Notes under the pieces: generated by a model | What the model saw: the letters and a program-made list of their open reading frames with translations, nothing else | What the model was told of the DNA's origin: nothing | The model's database searches: none | In this document: positions 53,002 to 61,398 of the stretch, piece by piece | Position numbering within the stretch: the stretch's first letter is position 1 | Layout of the letters: each line of letters opens with the position of its first letter | Assembly: GCA_965220285.1 (NCBI GenBank) | Contig: OZ244818.1 | Location: forward strand, 1,240,001-1,304,000 | Length of the DNA stretch: 64,000 nt | From: Bin5 sp009843665 | GTDB taxonomy: Bacteria > Chloroflexota > Anaerolineae > Caldilineales > Caldilineaceae | Direction: 5' to 3' | Made by a program: the position numbers and the translations under genes

Positions 53002-54093
53002 ATGTCAGAGACACACACCATTCTTCCGACCGGGAAGCTGCCGTCAGAGTTGCTGGCGGAGCTAATCTCGACCTTGCCGATCAGTGACCCCGATCTCTAC
53101 CTGGGACCGGGCGTTGGCGAGGACGCAGCTGTGATTGAAGTTGGCAGGGTTTCGGGGGAGAAAGGCGCCTCCAGCCGGCGTGAACCCAGTCTGTCCCAGC
53201 AGGGGAGCGGCGACAGTCTGCTTGCGGCGAAGAGCGATCCGATCACGTTTGCCACCGATGAGATTGGGTATTACGCGGTCAATGTATGCGCGAATGACCT
53301 GGCGGTGTGCGGGGCGCGGCCGCGCTTCTATCTGCCGACGGTGTTGCTGCCCGTAGGGGCGACTGAGGAGGACGTGCGGGAGATTTGCGACCAACTGGGC
53401 GCGGCCTGCCGGGCGCTGGACATCGTGGTAGCGGGCGGGCATACGGAGGTGACGGCTGCGGTGAACCAGCCGGTGGTGGCGGGTACGCTGCTGGGAGAGG
53501 TTGCGCGGGCGAAGGTGGTGCGGACGGGCGGCTGCCGGCCCGGTGACGTGGTGCTGCTGGCGGGGAGCGCGGGGATTGAGGGAACGTCGATAATCGCGCG
53601 GGAGATGGGGGAGGTCTTGTTGGAGCAGGGATGGTCAGAGGCGGAGGTGGACGAGGCGGGGCATTATCTGTACGAGCCGGGGATCAGTGTGCTGGGGCCG
53701 GCGCTGGCTGCGGCGGAGTCGGGGCTGGTGACGGCGATGCACGATCCGACGGAGGGCGGCGTGGCGACCGGTTTGTGGGAGCTGGCCGACGCTTCGGGTT
53801 GCGGGTTGGAGGTGGAGCTGGGGGACATTGCGGTGACGCGGTTGACTGCGGCCGCGTGCGCGGTGTTTGGGCTTGACCCGCTGGGTACGATCGCGTCGGG
53901 AGGGCTGCTGGCGACGGCTGCGGCGGATGATGTGGATGCGGTGCTGGGTTTGTGGCGGGGGACGGGGAGAGAGGGGCAGGCAGTTGGGCGGGTGCTGCCG
54001 GCGGGGGCGGGGGTTTACGGGTTGCGCGAGGGTCGGCGGGTGGATTTGCCGCGGTTCAGTGCGGATGAGATTGTGAAGTTGTGGGCGGAGTGA
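53002..54093 (+). CDS. AIR synthase-related / HypE-like protein
   Basis: 363 residues from ATG 53002 (AGGAG six bases upstream). The N-domain has Gly-Val-Gly-Glu-Asp-Ala-Ala-Val near 31-38 and Asp-Glu-Ile-Gly-Tyr-Tyr-Ala-Val-Asn-Val; the C-domain has His-Asp-Pro-Thr-Glu-Gly-Gly, all shared with HypE, PurM and SelD relatives. It lacks the C-terminal Cys that true HypE needs to carry the cyanide precursor and no hydrogenase or Hyp gene is nearby. ATP-dependent, probably with another substrate. Its N-terminal region has a Ser/Gly-rich insert near 48-72. Confidence 0.8.
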   Translation: MSETHTILPTGKLPSELLAELISTLPISDPDLYLGPGVGEDAAVIEVGRVSGEKGASSRREPSLSQQGSGDSLLAAKSDPITFATDEIGYYAVNVCANDLAVCGARPRFYLPTVLLPVGATEEDVREICDQLGAACRALDIVVAGGHTEVTAAVNQPVVAGTLLGEVARAKVVRTGGCRPGDVVLLAGSAGIEGTSIIAREMGEVLLEQGWSEAEVDEAGHYLYEPGISVLGPALAAAESGLVTAMHDPTEGGVATGLWELADASGCGLEVELGDIAVTRLTAAACAVFGLDPLGTIASGGLLATAAADDVDAVLGLWRGTGREGQAVGRVLPAGAGVYGLREGRRVDLPRFSADEIVKLWAE

Positions 54094-54223
54094 ACGGTAC
54101 TGGGGACTAGTCGAGGTATACAGAAACCGGCCGCTGTTCCAGAAGCAAATCCTCAGAGTGTGGATAGTGGTTTCGGTGAGTGTGCAAAACCGAGCGCGGG
54201 CCTTGGAATTCTAAGGAGCTGGT

Positions 54224-55105
54224 TCAGGAGGCACTTTTGCGCAGGCGGGCCAATTCAGCCTTCAGTGTTTTCACTTGTTCCTCTGCTTCTTCAGCCCTGG
54301 TGACAGCGACCTGCAGATCCGGGATTACATATTTGGAATACACGTCGTCCCGAGCCAGATCGGCCAGGTGGGGGCGGAGTTGCAGGTCGTCCAGCCGGAA
54401 TTGAAGACCAGACAAGACACTGGAACGAATCACTCCATTCGGGTCCGGCGGGATATCGTCGTACACTCCTTCCGGTGTGAGCGTGTAGAAGCGCATACGC
54501 TCACCGCCCGGATCGAGGATATAATACTCCTTCACCCCGCCCAGGACATAGTCCTGCCTCTTTTCCACAGTATCACGTAGAACTTCCGCTGTCGTCGAAT
54601 CGGATACCGCTTCGACAACCATGTCGCAGACCCCTTCAAAGTGGCGCTGATCCAGCGCTCCCCACGACACGGGGTTGGTGTTAAGGATCACGCCGATGTC
54701 GGGTTTGCGCACTTGGATGCGCTCACCTTTGGGGTCGGATTCGTCATCGATCTTCAGCATAAAGCCGGTTTCCAAGTTGATCAGAGACGCGTGACTATAG
54801 GTCTGCACGTTACAAAGCAGGAGGGCGAGGAACCAGTTGTACAGGCCGACTTGGGGGGCATTGGGCAAGGGTTTGGCCTCCAATATGCCGTTGTTCCACT
54901 CGTAACTGACGTCGAGGTCCGGGTAGGGATTTTCATACCATTTTTCCCAGTACTCTTCGAGCGTGACACGGCGGCCGTTATCCGGCGCCCAGGAGCTGTC
55001 CGTGGTGGGGTTCGACGAGCCTACTTCGTTTTGGGTGGAGCTGTTCGACTGGGGTTGATCTTTCTGTAGTTTAGGGGCGTCCGACGCCGACTCTGTGGAT
55101 GCCAT
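54224..55105 (-). CDS. Uma2 family protein (PD-(D/E)XK nuclease-like, DUF820)
   Basis: 293 residues. The core shows Tyr-Glu-x-x-x-Gly-Ile-Leu-Glu (about 68-76), Arg-Lys-Pro-Asp-Ile-Gly-Val (about 131-137), Val-Glu-Ala-Val-Ser-Asp-Ser (catalytic Glu) and Lys-x-x-x-Tyr-x-x-x-Gly-Val-Lys-Glu-Tyr, the standard Uma2/DUF820 order. The C-terminal 50 residues form a coiled coil (Arg-Ala-Glu-Glu-Ala-Glu-Glu-Gln). AAGGAGAG site before ATG 55105. Nuclease activity is inferred from the fold and the biological role is unclear. Confidence 0.88.
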   Translation of the reverse strand: MASTESASDAPKLQKDQPQSNSSTQNEVGSSNPTTDSSWAPDNGRRVTLEEYWEKWYENPYPDLDVSYEWNNGILEAKPLPNAPQVGLYNWFLALLLCNVQTYSHASLINLETGFMLKIDDESDPKGERIQVRKPDIGVILNTNPVSWGALDQRHFEGVCDMVVEAVSDSTTAEVLRDTVEKRQDYVLGGVKEYYILDPGGERMRFYTLTPEGVYDDIPPDPNGVIRSSVLSGLQFRLDDLQLRPHLADLARDDVYSKYVIPDLQVAVTRAEEAEEQVKTLKAELARLRKSAS

Positions 55106-55195
55106 GCACTCTCCTTCGGTATAGTGACTGCCCGCCGTGCGATTGACACATATATTCTAACACCGTGGCGGCGGTTGGTGCCAGCGGCCTTCGGT

Positions 55196-55563
55196 GTCGG
55201 GTGCATCCCAGATTTGGGGTGGGAACAGTCGGGCGGGGAATCCATGACAGCGGTGGCCGGCGTTGTATAGCGTCTTTGGGCGAGACGCAGTGCCGGCGGC
55301 AGGCCTGGCCGTACGGCGGAGTCCGTCAGTTGGGGAGGGTTTGAGGCCGGGCACAGGGCCGGCACCTACGGGGATCTGATGGGACTGGCGGGACGTGGTC
55401 TGGCTGGACACCTTCGATTAGGCACCCGTCACCAATGTCGACACCCGGTCGATGAGGCATGTTGTTGGGGGGGCGTTGCGGGGGCGGAGCCCCCGCACAA
55501 GGGAGGGCCGAATAGGCCCGACCGCCCATAATTGCAGTGGTCAGTGGTTAGTGGCCAGTTATC
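55196..55563. repeat. Composite hairpin repeat, copy E, with internal insertion
   Basis: The 5' module starts with CATCCCAGATTTGGGGTGGG as in copy C but carries about 130 extra bases (55245-55375) before rejoining at GATGGGACTGGCGGGACGTGG. The 19-bp GC palindrome lies at 55478-55496, then GGGCC-GAATA-GGCCC and a GTCAGTG tail. No gene is seen between 55106 and 55709. Confidence 0.8.
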
Positions 55564-55709
55564 AGAGAGGTCGCTTCCCCTGCCCCTATGTTGATCGCGG
55601 AATGGCTACGGCTTAGTAACTGCTGACTGAGGATAGTTTGCGCATTAAGGTGAATTCGGTCGATTTTTTTTGAGGGCGACAATTGGGCGGGGCTTGAAGC
55701 TGCGCAGGT

Positions 55710-56822
55710 TTAGAGCCCCTCTATTGTTTCGGCGGCGAGGTGGTCGACGACGGCTTTGACGTTGCCGCCTGATTCTTCGTATACGCGCAGCTGGCGGTCG
55801 GCGCTGGTGCCGTTGGCGAGGATTTGCTCGATGGGTGCGATCTCTTTTTCGATGCCCAGTTCGGCGATCTCTTCGCCGACGAGGTCGACCAGTTCGCGCA
55901 TCAGGGAACGGGCGGGCAACTCGGCCTGCTTGCCGAAGTCGATCATCTTGCCGTCGAGACCGTAGCGGGCGGCGCGCCATTTGTTCTCGTCGATCAATTC
56001 CTTGGTGTACACATTGAAGGTGACGTTACGCTGGCGCAGCTTCCAGTGCCAGAGCACGAGGGCCTGGCAGAGCGCGGCGATGGCGATGGCCTCGTCAGCG
56101 CGCGGGCAGAGATCACAGATGCGAAATTCCAGTGTTGGATAAAGGTGATGGGGGCGCACATCCCACCAGATCTTGCTGGAGTCAGGGATGCAGCCGGTGT
56201 TGGCCAGGGTCCGGATCAGCCCCTCGTAGGCGGCGCGGTTGGGGAAGACGTCGGGTATTCCGCTGCGGGGGAAGTCTTCGAAGACGACGGCGCGGTAACA
56301 CTTGAGCCCGGTCCGCTGGCCCTGCCAGAAGGGGCTGCTGGTGCTGAGGGCGAGGAGATGGGGGAGCATGTAGCGAAGGACATTCATGGTGTCGATGGCA
56401 AAGTCAGGATCCTCCAGGCCGACATGAATGTGCATGCCGAAGATCAGAAGGCGCTGGGCGAGCAACTGCATTTCTTCGAGCACGCCCTGATAGCGCGGGA
56501 AGGGCGTCACCTCCTGTTCAGCCCAGCGGCTCATGGGATGCGTGGCGGCGGCGGCGATTGACAGCCCTCTTTCCTGGGCGAGGCGGCTGATGAAGTCCCG
56601 CTGCCGCAGGAGTTCCTCCTTCAGTTCAGCGGGTGTGGCGCAGACAGGCGTGCCCAGCTCCACCATCGACTGGTGCAACTCCGCTTTGATCTCCCTCTCG
56701 ACCATCACAATCTTGCCATCTTCGATGAACTGGGTGATGAAGGAGCGCAGCTCACCGCTCTCGGGATCGATGACCTGGTACTCTTCTTCGATGCCCAGTG
56801 TCAGTTGGGGTCGTTCAATCAT
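55710..56822 (-). CDS. GCS2-type carboxylate-amine ligase (YbdK-like), full catalytic set
   Basis: 370 residues from ATG 56822, which overlaps the upstream TGA as ATGA. Glutamine-synthetase-fold motifs: Gly-Ile-Glu-Glu-Glu-Tyr (10-15), Glu-Leu-His-Gln-Ser-Met-Val-Glu (catalytic/metal Glu55), Met-His-Ile-His-Val-Gly (about 123-128) and Glu-Phe-Arg-Ile-Cys-Asp. Such enzymes join an amino group to a glutamate-type gamma-carboxylate with ATP. The locus with an ATP-grasp ligase suggests a peptide-like metabolite. The substrate is unknown. Confidence 0.9.
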   Translation of the reverse strand: MIERPQLTLGIEEEYQVIDPESGELRSFITQFIEDGKIVMVEREIKAELHQSMVELGTPVCATPAELKEELLRQRDFISRLAQERGLSIAAAATHPMSRWAEQEVTPFPRYQGVLEEMQLLAQRLLIFGMHIHVGLEDPDFAIDTMNVLRYMLPHLLALSTSSPFWQGQRTGLKCYRAVVFEDFPRSGIPDVFPNRAAYEGLIRTLANTGCIPDSSKIWWDVRPHHLYPTLEFRICDLCPRADEAIAIAALCQALVLWHWKLRQRNVTFNVYTKELIDENKWRAARYGLDGKMIDFGKQAELPARSLMRELVDLVGEEIAELGIEKEIAPIEQILANGTSADRQLRVYEESGGNVKAVVDHLAAETIEGL

Positions 56823-58045
56823 AGGCTTTGCTCCGTCTGCGAAACGAGGAAATCGACGACCGCCTTGCCGTCTTCGCCGCTCTGGCGCCAGACATGGCGC
56901 TGCTGGTCGGAACTGGCGCCGCGCTGCATGATGGTGTGAACGTGGGAGACCTCCTCGCGGCAGTTGAGGCGGTCCAGAACGGGTTCGACGCGTTCGAGCA
57001 GTTCGTGCAACAGGCCGCGAATGGGGACCTCCTGTTCGATGCCGAAGTCGAGCAGTTTTCCTTGCAGACCGTAGCGCACGGCGCGCCATTTGTTCTCGGC
57101 GATGAGGGTGCGGTCGTAAAGGCGGAAGGACATATTGCGATGGCGCAGGTCCACCATCCAGGCGACGGTTGCCTGGATCAGTGCGGCGACTGCGAGCACG
57201 TCGTCGATGTCGGGCAGGGCGTCGCAGACCCGAATTTCGAGCGCGGCCTGTTCGGGTGCCGGCCTTTTGGACTGGGAGTTTGGTCCGGTTTCAGTGCGCG
57301 GGAGGGAAGGGTCCTGCTGCTGGGAGTGGGGTCGGATGTCCCACCAGATGGCTTCGGGATCGGGGATGCTGTTGGTGCGCAGGAGGGTATCGACGTAGCT
57401 GAGATAGGCGTTGAGGCTGCGGAATGCGTTGGGAATGCCGGTGCGGGGGAGGGCGTCCAAGAGGACGGAGCGGTAGCTGGCCAGCCCGGTATCGAGGCCT
57501 TGCCAGAAGGGTGAGGCGTTGGCGAGGCAGAGGATGTGGGGCAGCAGGTAACGCATCGCGTTCATGACGTCGATAGCGAGATTTCTGTCGTCGATGCCGA
57601 CGTGGACGTACATGCCAAAGGCGAGGAGACGGCGGGCAATGAACTGTGTGTCCTCGATGAGGGCGCGATAGCGGGGCGACTCCTCCTGTTCCCTTTCCCA
57701 ATAACTGAAAGGGTGGGCGCCGGCCACCATCATTTTGAGGCCGTGGGTTGCAGCCAGATCGCGAGTTTGGCGGCGGATGCGCAACAGTTCCTGGCGGGCC
57801 TGCTTGATATCGCGGCAGATCGGTGTGCCGGCAACGGGAGCGAAGGTCCGGTCCGGCCTGCCTGCGGGCGGCGCGTCCGGTTCACTCTCTTCTCTACTCC
57901 CGTTATCCTCTCCCGGCGACTGGGCGTGCAGGAGCGTGAGCCCCTGGGCGGTAGCAAAGCCGCGCAGCTCCCGGCTGACTGGGTCGACAAACTGATATTC
58001 CTCTTCGATGGAGATGCTGAAGGATGGTTGGCTGTACTCGGCCAT
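56819..58045 (-). CDS. GCS2-type carboxylate-amine ligase paralog, degenerate second motif
   Basis: 408 residues. It keeps Ser-Ile-Glu-Glu-Glu-Tyr (12-17), Met-Tyr-Val-His-Val-Gly and Glu-Ile-Arg-Val-Cys-Asp, and clearly parallels the downstream paralog. However, the segment corresponding to Glu-Leu-His-Gln-Ser-Met-Val-Glu is replaced by a hydrophilic Pro/Glu-rich insertion (about 42-70), so a conserved active-site Glu seems lost. It may be an inactive or altered partner subunit. The ATGA overlap with the next gene argues for coupled synthesis and a 1:1 complex. Confidence 0.88.
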   Translation of the reverse strand: MAEYSQPSFSISIEEEYQFVDPVSRELRGFATAQGLTLLHAQSPGEDNGSREESEPDAPPAGRPDRTFAPVAGTPICRDIKQARQELLRIRRQTRDLAATHGLKMMVAGAHPFSYWEREQEESPRYRALIEDTQFIARRLLAFGMYVHVGIDDRNLAIDVMNAMRYLLPHILCLANASPFWQGLDTGLASYRSVLLDALPRTGIPNAFRSLNAYLSYVDTLLRTNSIPDPEAIWWDIRPHSQQQDPSLPRTETGPNSQSKRPAPEQAALEIRVCDALPDIDDVLAVAALIQATVAWMVDLRHRNMSFRLYDRTLIAENKWRAVRYGLQGKLLDFGIEQEVPIRGLLHELLERVEPVLDRLNCREEVSHVHTIMQRGASSDQQRHVWRQSGEDGKAVVDFLVSQTEQSL

Positions 58046-58170
58046 AGCTTGCTCTCTTCTTCCGCGTCCTCGCGGGGGATTGAACCTGCGGACTCTTTGT
58101 GCGATTCTCGGGGTTGGTCCGGGGTTCGGCGTCGTTGCTCTCCTGGAAAGGCATGCGGTTTCGGGGTCTG

Positions 58171-59550
58171 CTATGCGTCCCTTTCTTCAATTACAAAGAC
58201 CGGCACGATTGAGCCGCCGCCTGCGGTTACGTTGAGGAGAGTCTGGCTGCTGAGGCGGCAAAGGCAGCCGTGTACACGTTCGCCGCGGAACAGGAAGGGA
58301 TCGGAATCGACGAGGCGGAGGTCGATCGATACATCGCCATTCGCGGCTATGGCCGGGAACTCCTCGTAGGCGATCTGCACGCGTTCCTGGACGACTGTCG
58401 GTTCACTGGCGGCTGCAGCCAGAGCCTCATCCCATTGCGCCTGCTCCGTCTCCCAGCCGATAATGACGCCTTTGCCGCCGTACTCGTCGTTGGGCTTGAG
58501 CACGAGCCCTTCGCGATTGGCGCTTGCCCATGGCAGGAGGTCGATTGGGTTGCCGGCCGGGTCGAGAGTGGAGCGTTCCTCGACGGTGCGGGTCCAGGGA
58601 ATGTGGGCTTTCACCGCTTGCTGTTCGTCTGCAGTGAGAAGATGGGCATTGCGCTCGTCGCTGGCGACGGCGAGACTGGCTTTTTTGTGGAGCAGCTTGC
58701 AGCTGAACGGGTTGACGACGCAGATGGCGCGGGCTTGCAGGGCGTCGACGATGGGATGGTTGAGGCCGTAGCGCTGGAGTAGCTCGCTGATCAGAACTCG
58801 TTTGTAGACAAAGTCAACGGGTGCGCCGGCGGCATACAGTTGCCCGTTCGTGAACTCCATCTCTTCAGGGTCGCAGATGACTGCGGTGATGCCGTGTTCG
58901 GCGAAGTACTCGACGAAGAGGTCGAATTCGCTGGCGGTGGGGACGCCGTGCCAGTCGACGATAGCGATATCGGGTAGTTTGCTGCGGTCGCGGCGCCATT
59001 CGTAGTAGACGCGCAGGAACTCGTCGAGAGCCGGTCTTCGGCTTAGTTGCGGGTGCACTGCATAGCGTTGACCGAACGTTTGCATGACCGGCATTTCCAG
59101 GAACAGTTCGCTGAGAACACCGGAGTAGGCCATAGAGGCCGGGCTTTCGCCGTTGAACTCGACAAAGCCGAGGCTGCGGCTGCCGTCCGGGTTGCGGGCG
59201 AAGAAGCTGTCAAGGCGGGCGGTGGGGATAGTAGAGCGGTAGCCGTGATCGAGAAGAAGAAGATACTCTTCATCGGGTGTGGCGTGGACCTGCGCACGCA
59301 GCACGGTATCGTCGAGCATGAGGCGTGCCAGACGGTCGAAGAGGCGGAGAATAAGCTCGGTGCGATTGACCAGGTAGCTCCACTCTTGCGGCGAATAGAA
59401 CAGTGGGCGCAGGACGGTGCAGAGAGGGCGGTCGCCGAAGACCATGTTGCGCTCGGCCATGCGCGCTGTGAGGAGATCCCAGCTGTCGCTGGCGAGTCCG
59501 GGTCTGGAGAGGAGTTCATGGAAACAGGAGATGGCAGTCAATGAGTTCAT
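58171..59550 (-). CDS. Circularly permuted ATP-grasp amidoligase
   Basis: 459 residues. Features of the circularly permuted ATP-grasp group: Phe-Val-Glu-Phe-Asn-Gly-Glu-Ser-Pro (about 127-135), Ile-Val-Asp-Trp-His-Gly, Asn-Pro-Phe-Ser-Cys-Lys-Leu-Leu-His-Lys-Lys (nucleotide-binding Lys), Val-Leu-Lys-Pro-Asn-Asp-Glu-Tyr-Gly-Gly-Lys-Gly-Val (about 335-347) and a late Asp-Leu-Arg. These enzymes form amide bonds with ATP and are often linked to GCS2-type ligases in biosynthesis of small peptides or conjugates. Same strand as the two ligases, 125 bp upstream. Confidence 0.87.
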   Translation of the reverse strand: MNSLTAISCFHELLSRPGLASDSWDLLTARMAERNMVFGDRPLCTVLRPLFYSPQEWSYLVNRTELILRLFDRLARLMLDDTVLRAQVHATPDEEYLLLLDHGYRSTIPTARLDSFFARNPDGSRSLGFVEFNGESPASMAYSGVLSELFLEMPVMQTFGQRYAVHPQLSRRPALDEFLRVYYEWRRDRSKLPDIAIVDWHGVPTASEFDLFVEYFAEHGITAVICDPEEMEFTNGQLYAAGAPVDFVYKRVLISELLQRYGLNHPIVDALQARAICVVNPFSCKLLHKKASLAVASDERNAHLLTADEQQAVKAHIPWTRTVEERSTLDPAGNPIDLLPWASANREGLVLKPNDEYGGKGVIIGWETEQAQWDEALAAAASEPTVVQERVQIAYEEFPAIAANGDVSIDLRLVDSDPFLFRGERVHGCLCRLSSQTLLNVTAGGGSIVPVFVIEERDA

Positions 59551-59644
59551 TTGGCCATTCGCCTTGGGCGGTACTCAGCGGCCTTGAGAGTCCTTCAGTA
59601 TACGTCGCGATTGCGGGTGTGCGCCAGGCGAAGAATTCAAGCAG

Positions 59645-60040
59645 CTATGGGCTGCAGTTGAACCCGTAGCCCGGTTCGCCGGCATCGGGGTCGCGGAAGG
59701 TCAACGTCAGGTCGAAGGTCTGACGGTCGACCATCTGAGCGTCCTTGCTGAGTCCGACAGTCAGCGTCGCTTCCACGCGGTAGATTTCGTCGGGGGTGAC
59801 AGGGTCTTTGAGGTGCAGGGTATTGTTGAGGCGGGTATCGGTTTGGGCCAGGAGGAAGAGGCTGTTGTTTTCTGTTCCATCGGGGTTGTAGACGATGAGC
59901 TCGACATTAGGGGCGTCATCTTCAAAGCGGGCGGGCAGCCAGATGCGCACCCAGAGGCGTCGTAGGTCGGGGTAGGGATAGATGAGAATTCGCTCAAACT
60001 GCAGCGGTACGTCCTGCTCGAAGAGATTGATTTCCGTCAT
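59645..60040 (-). CDS. Hypothetical beta-rich protein upstream of the ATP-grasp gene
   Basis: 131 residues, no membrane segment or signal peptide, alternating short strands (Leu-Trp-Val-Arg-Ile-Trp-Leu, Val-Glu-Leu-Ile-Val-Tyr-Asn) and no Cys except near the end. I do not recognise the family. It is 94 bp upstream of the ATP-grasp gene on the same strand, so it could be part of the amidoligase operon, perhaps as substrate or accessory. A substrate role would need a peptide-like tail; the Cys-Ser-Pro end is a possible modification site but this is speculation. Confidence 0.6.
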   Translation of the reverse strand: MTEINLFEQDVPLQFERILIYPYPDLRRLWVRIWLPARFEDDAPNVELIVYNPDGTENNSLFLLAQTDTRLNNTLHLKDPVTPDEIYRVEATLTVGLSKDAQMVDRQTFDLTLTFRDPDAGEPGYGFNCSP

Positions 60041-60157
60041 ATTGGGGTGGCAGGGGGATGCTTGCGCACGCGTCGATGCGAGTTTATGCTTGAAAGCACG
60101 GGAGCCGTTTAACTACGTGAATGCCGCTATGCAATAAGTATAGCAGGATCCTTTTTG

Positions 60158-61378
60158 ATGAGATACCTGAAAATTCTTGCGGACGACCTGACGGGCGCGG
60201 CGGATAGCGCGGCCCGCTGCCGGCGGTTCGGGCTGCCGGCAACGATCTTTCTGGATATACCTGAACTGCCGTTGCCACCGGGGGCGCTGGCCTTTACATC
60301 GGACTCCCGTCATCTGGCGGCAGAGGCGGCTGCGGAGCAGACGCGGATCACGGCTGCGTCTCTGCCCGTCCCAGAGGGGCTGTGGTACAAAAAGATTGAT
60401 TCGACTCTGCGAGGCAACATCGGCAGCGAAGTGGACGCGTTGCTGGACCTGGTGGACGCGCCGGCGGCGGTCGTCTGTCCGGCCTTTCCAGCGCAGGGGC
60501 GCGTCCTGCGCGGCGGAATCCTCACGGCCCCCAATCTCGAGCCTGAAACCGTCCATCTCCCTTCCCTGCTGCGTGAGCAGAGCTGTCATTCTGTTGCAGC
60601 GCTTTCTCTGGAACAGGTGCGCGGGGGCGGTTTGGCGGCGGATATGAAAGGGACCGTGGCAGGGCGGGACCGCGGTACGGCAGAAGGACGAATCGTGATT
60701 GCGGTCGACGCGTTGACGGACGACGATCTGGACAGGGTGGTACGGGCACAGCAGGAGAGCTTGCCGGACGCACTGCTGTGCGGGAGCGCCGGACTTGTGG
60801 GCGCGCTCGCTCGACGAGTCGGGGTAGAGGAAGGGTTTCCCAGTTTGCCGGCGGAGCGTGTGGGCCCCGCGGGGCGGTCGGTCCTTGCGGTGGTGGGCAG
60901 TGGCAGCGACGTTGCCCACCGTCAGATCGCCTTCTTGCTCCGCTCCGGGCGTGACACTCCTCATCGGGGAGTCAGCCAGCTGATTGTTGCTCCTGAGACC
61001 GAAGCGGCGGTGACAGCCACTCTAGACCCGGAGCAGCCGATCTGGCTTTTGCAGCAGCCCCGGCCCCAACCCGGCACTGTTCTAGAAGGCGGTGCGGCGC
61101 GACGGCGGGCCGCCCATCTGGGCGATGTCAGTTCGGCGGCGCTGGCGCGGCGGCCGGTGGACCTGTTGCTTCTGGTCGGCGGAGATACGGCTATGCCAAT
61201 TCTCAAGAGCCTAGGCGTAGCGCGTTTGTCTGTTGAGGAGGAGTTGCTGCCGGGGATGCCGCTATGCAGCGCTGTCATCGACGGGCGCCAGATGCTCGTT
61301 GTGTTGAAGCCAGGGCATTTCGGGGAAGAAGAGACGCTGGTGGAGCTGTTGGACAGGGTGGTTGGTCGTGGTCAGTAG
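60158..61378 (+). CDS. Four-carbon acid sugar kinase family protein (OtnK-like)
   Basis: 406 residues of the DUF1537-type kinase. The N-terminal sugar-binding domain starts Leu-Ala-Asp-Asp-Leu-Thr-Gly-Ala-Ala-Asp (7-16) and has Lys-Lys-Ile-Asp-Ser-Thr-Leu-Arg-Gly-Asn; the C-terminal nucleotide-binding domain ends in Val-Gly-Gly-Asp-Thr-Ala. Known members phosphorylate D-erythronate, D-threonate or related 4-carbon acids. A PdxA-type dehydrogenase lies convergently downstream, fitting such a pathway. Confidence 0.9.
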   Translation: MRYLKILADDLTGAADSAARCRRFGLPATIFLDIPELPLPPGALAFTSDSRHLAAEAAAEQTRITAASLPVPEGLWYKKIDSTLRGNIGSEVDALLDLVDAPAAVVCPAFPAQGRVLRGGILTAPNLEPETVHLPSLLREQSCHSVAALSLEQVRGGGLAADMKGTVAGRDRGTAEGRIVIAVDALTDDDLDRVVRAQQESLPDALLCGSAGLVGALARRVGVEEGFPSLPAERVGPAGRSVLAVVGSGSDVAHRQIAFLLRSGRDTPHRGVSQLIVAPETEAAVTATLDPEQPIWLLQQPRPQPGTVLEGGAARRRAAHLGDVSSAALARRPVDLLLLVGGDTAMPILKSLGVARLSVEEELLPGMPLCSAVIDGRQMLVVLKPGHFGEEETLVELLDRVVGRGQ

Positions 61379-61398
61379 TCAGTGGTTAGTGGTCAGTG
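61372..61398. repeat. GTCAGTG tail between convergent genes
   Basis: GTCAGTAGTCAGTGGTTAGTGGTCAGTGG spans the end of the kinase gene and the end of the aminotransferase gene. The repeat contributes the last kinase codon and stop (Gln-TAG). Confidence 0.75.

Noticed and set aside
53002..54093. Gene symbol hypE
   Set aside because: No C-terminal Cys and no hydrogenase maturation genes, so the specific name is not justified.
58060..58130. Possible tRNA (GATTGAACCTGCGGAC near 58080, reverse strand)
   Set aside because: The stretch recalls a T-loop in reverse complement, but the five-base T-stem does not pair and no acceptor or anticodon arm is found nearby.
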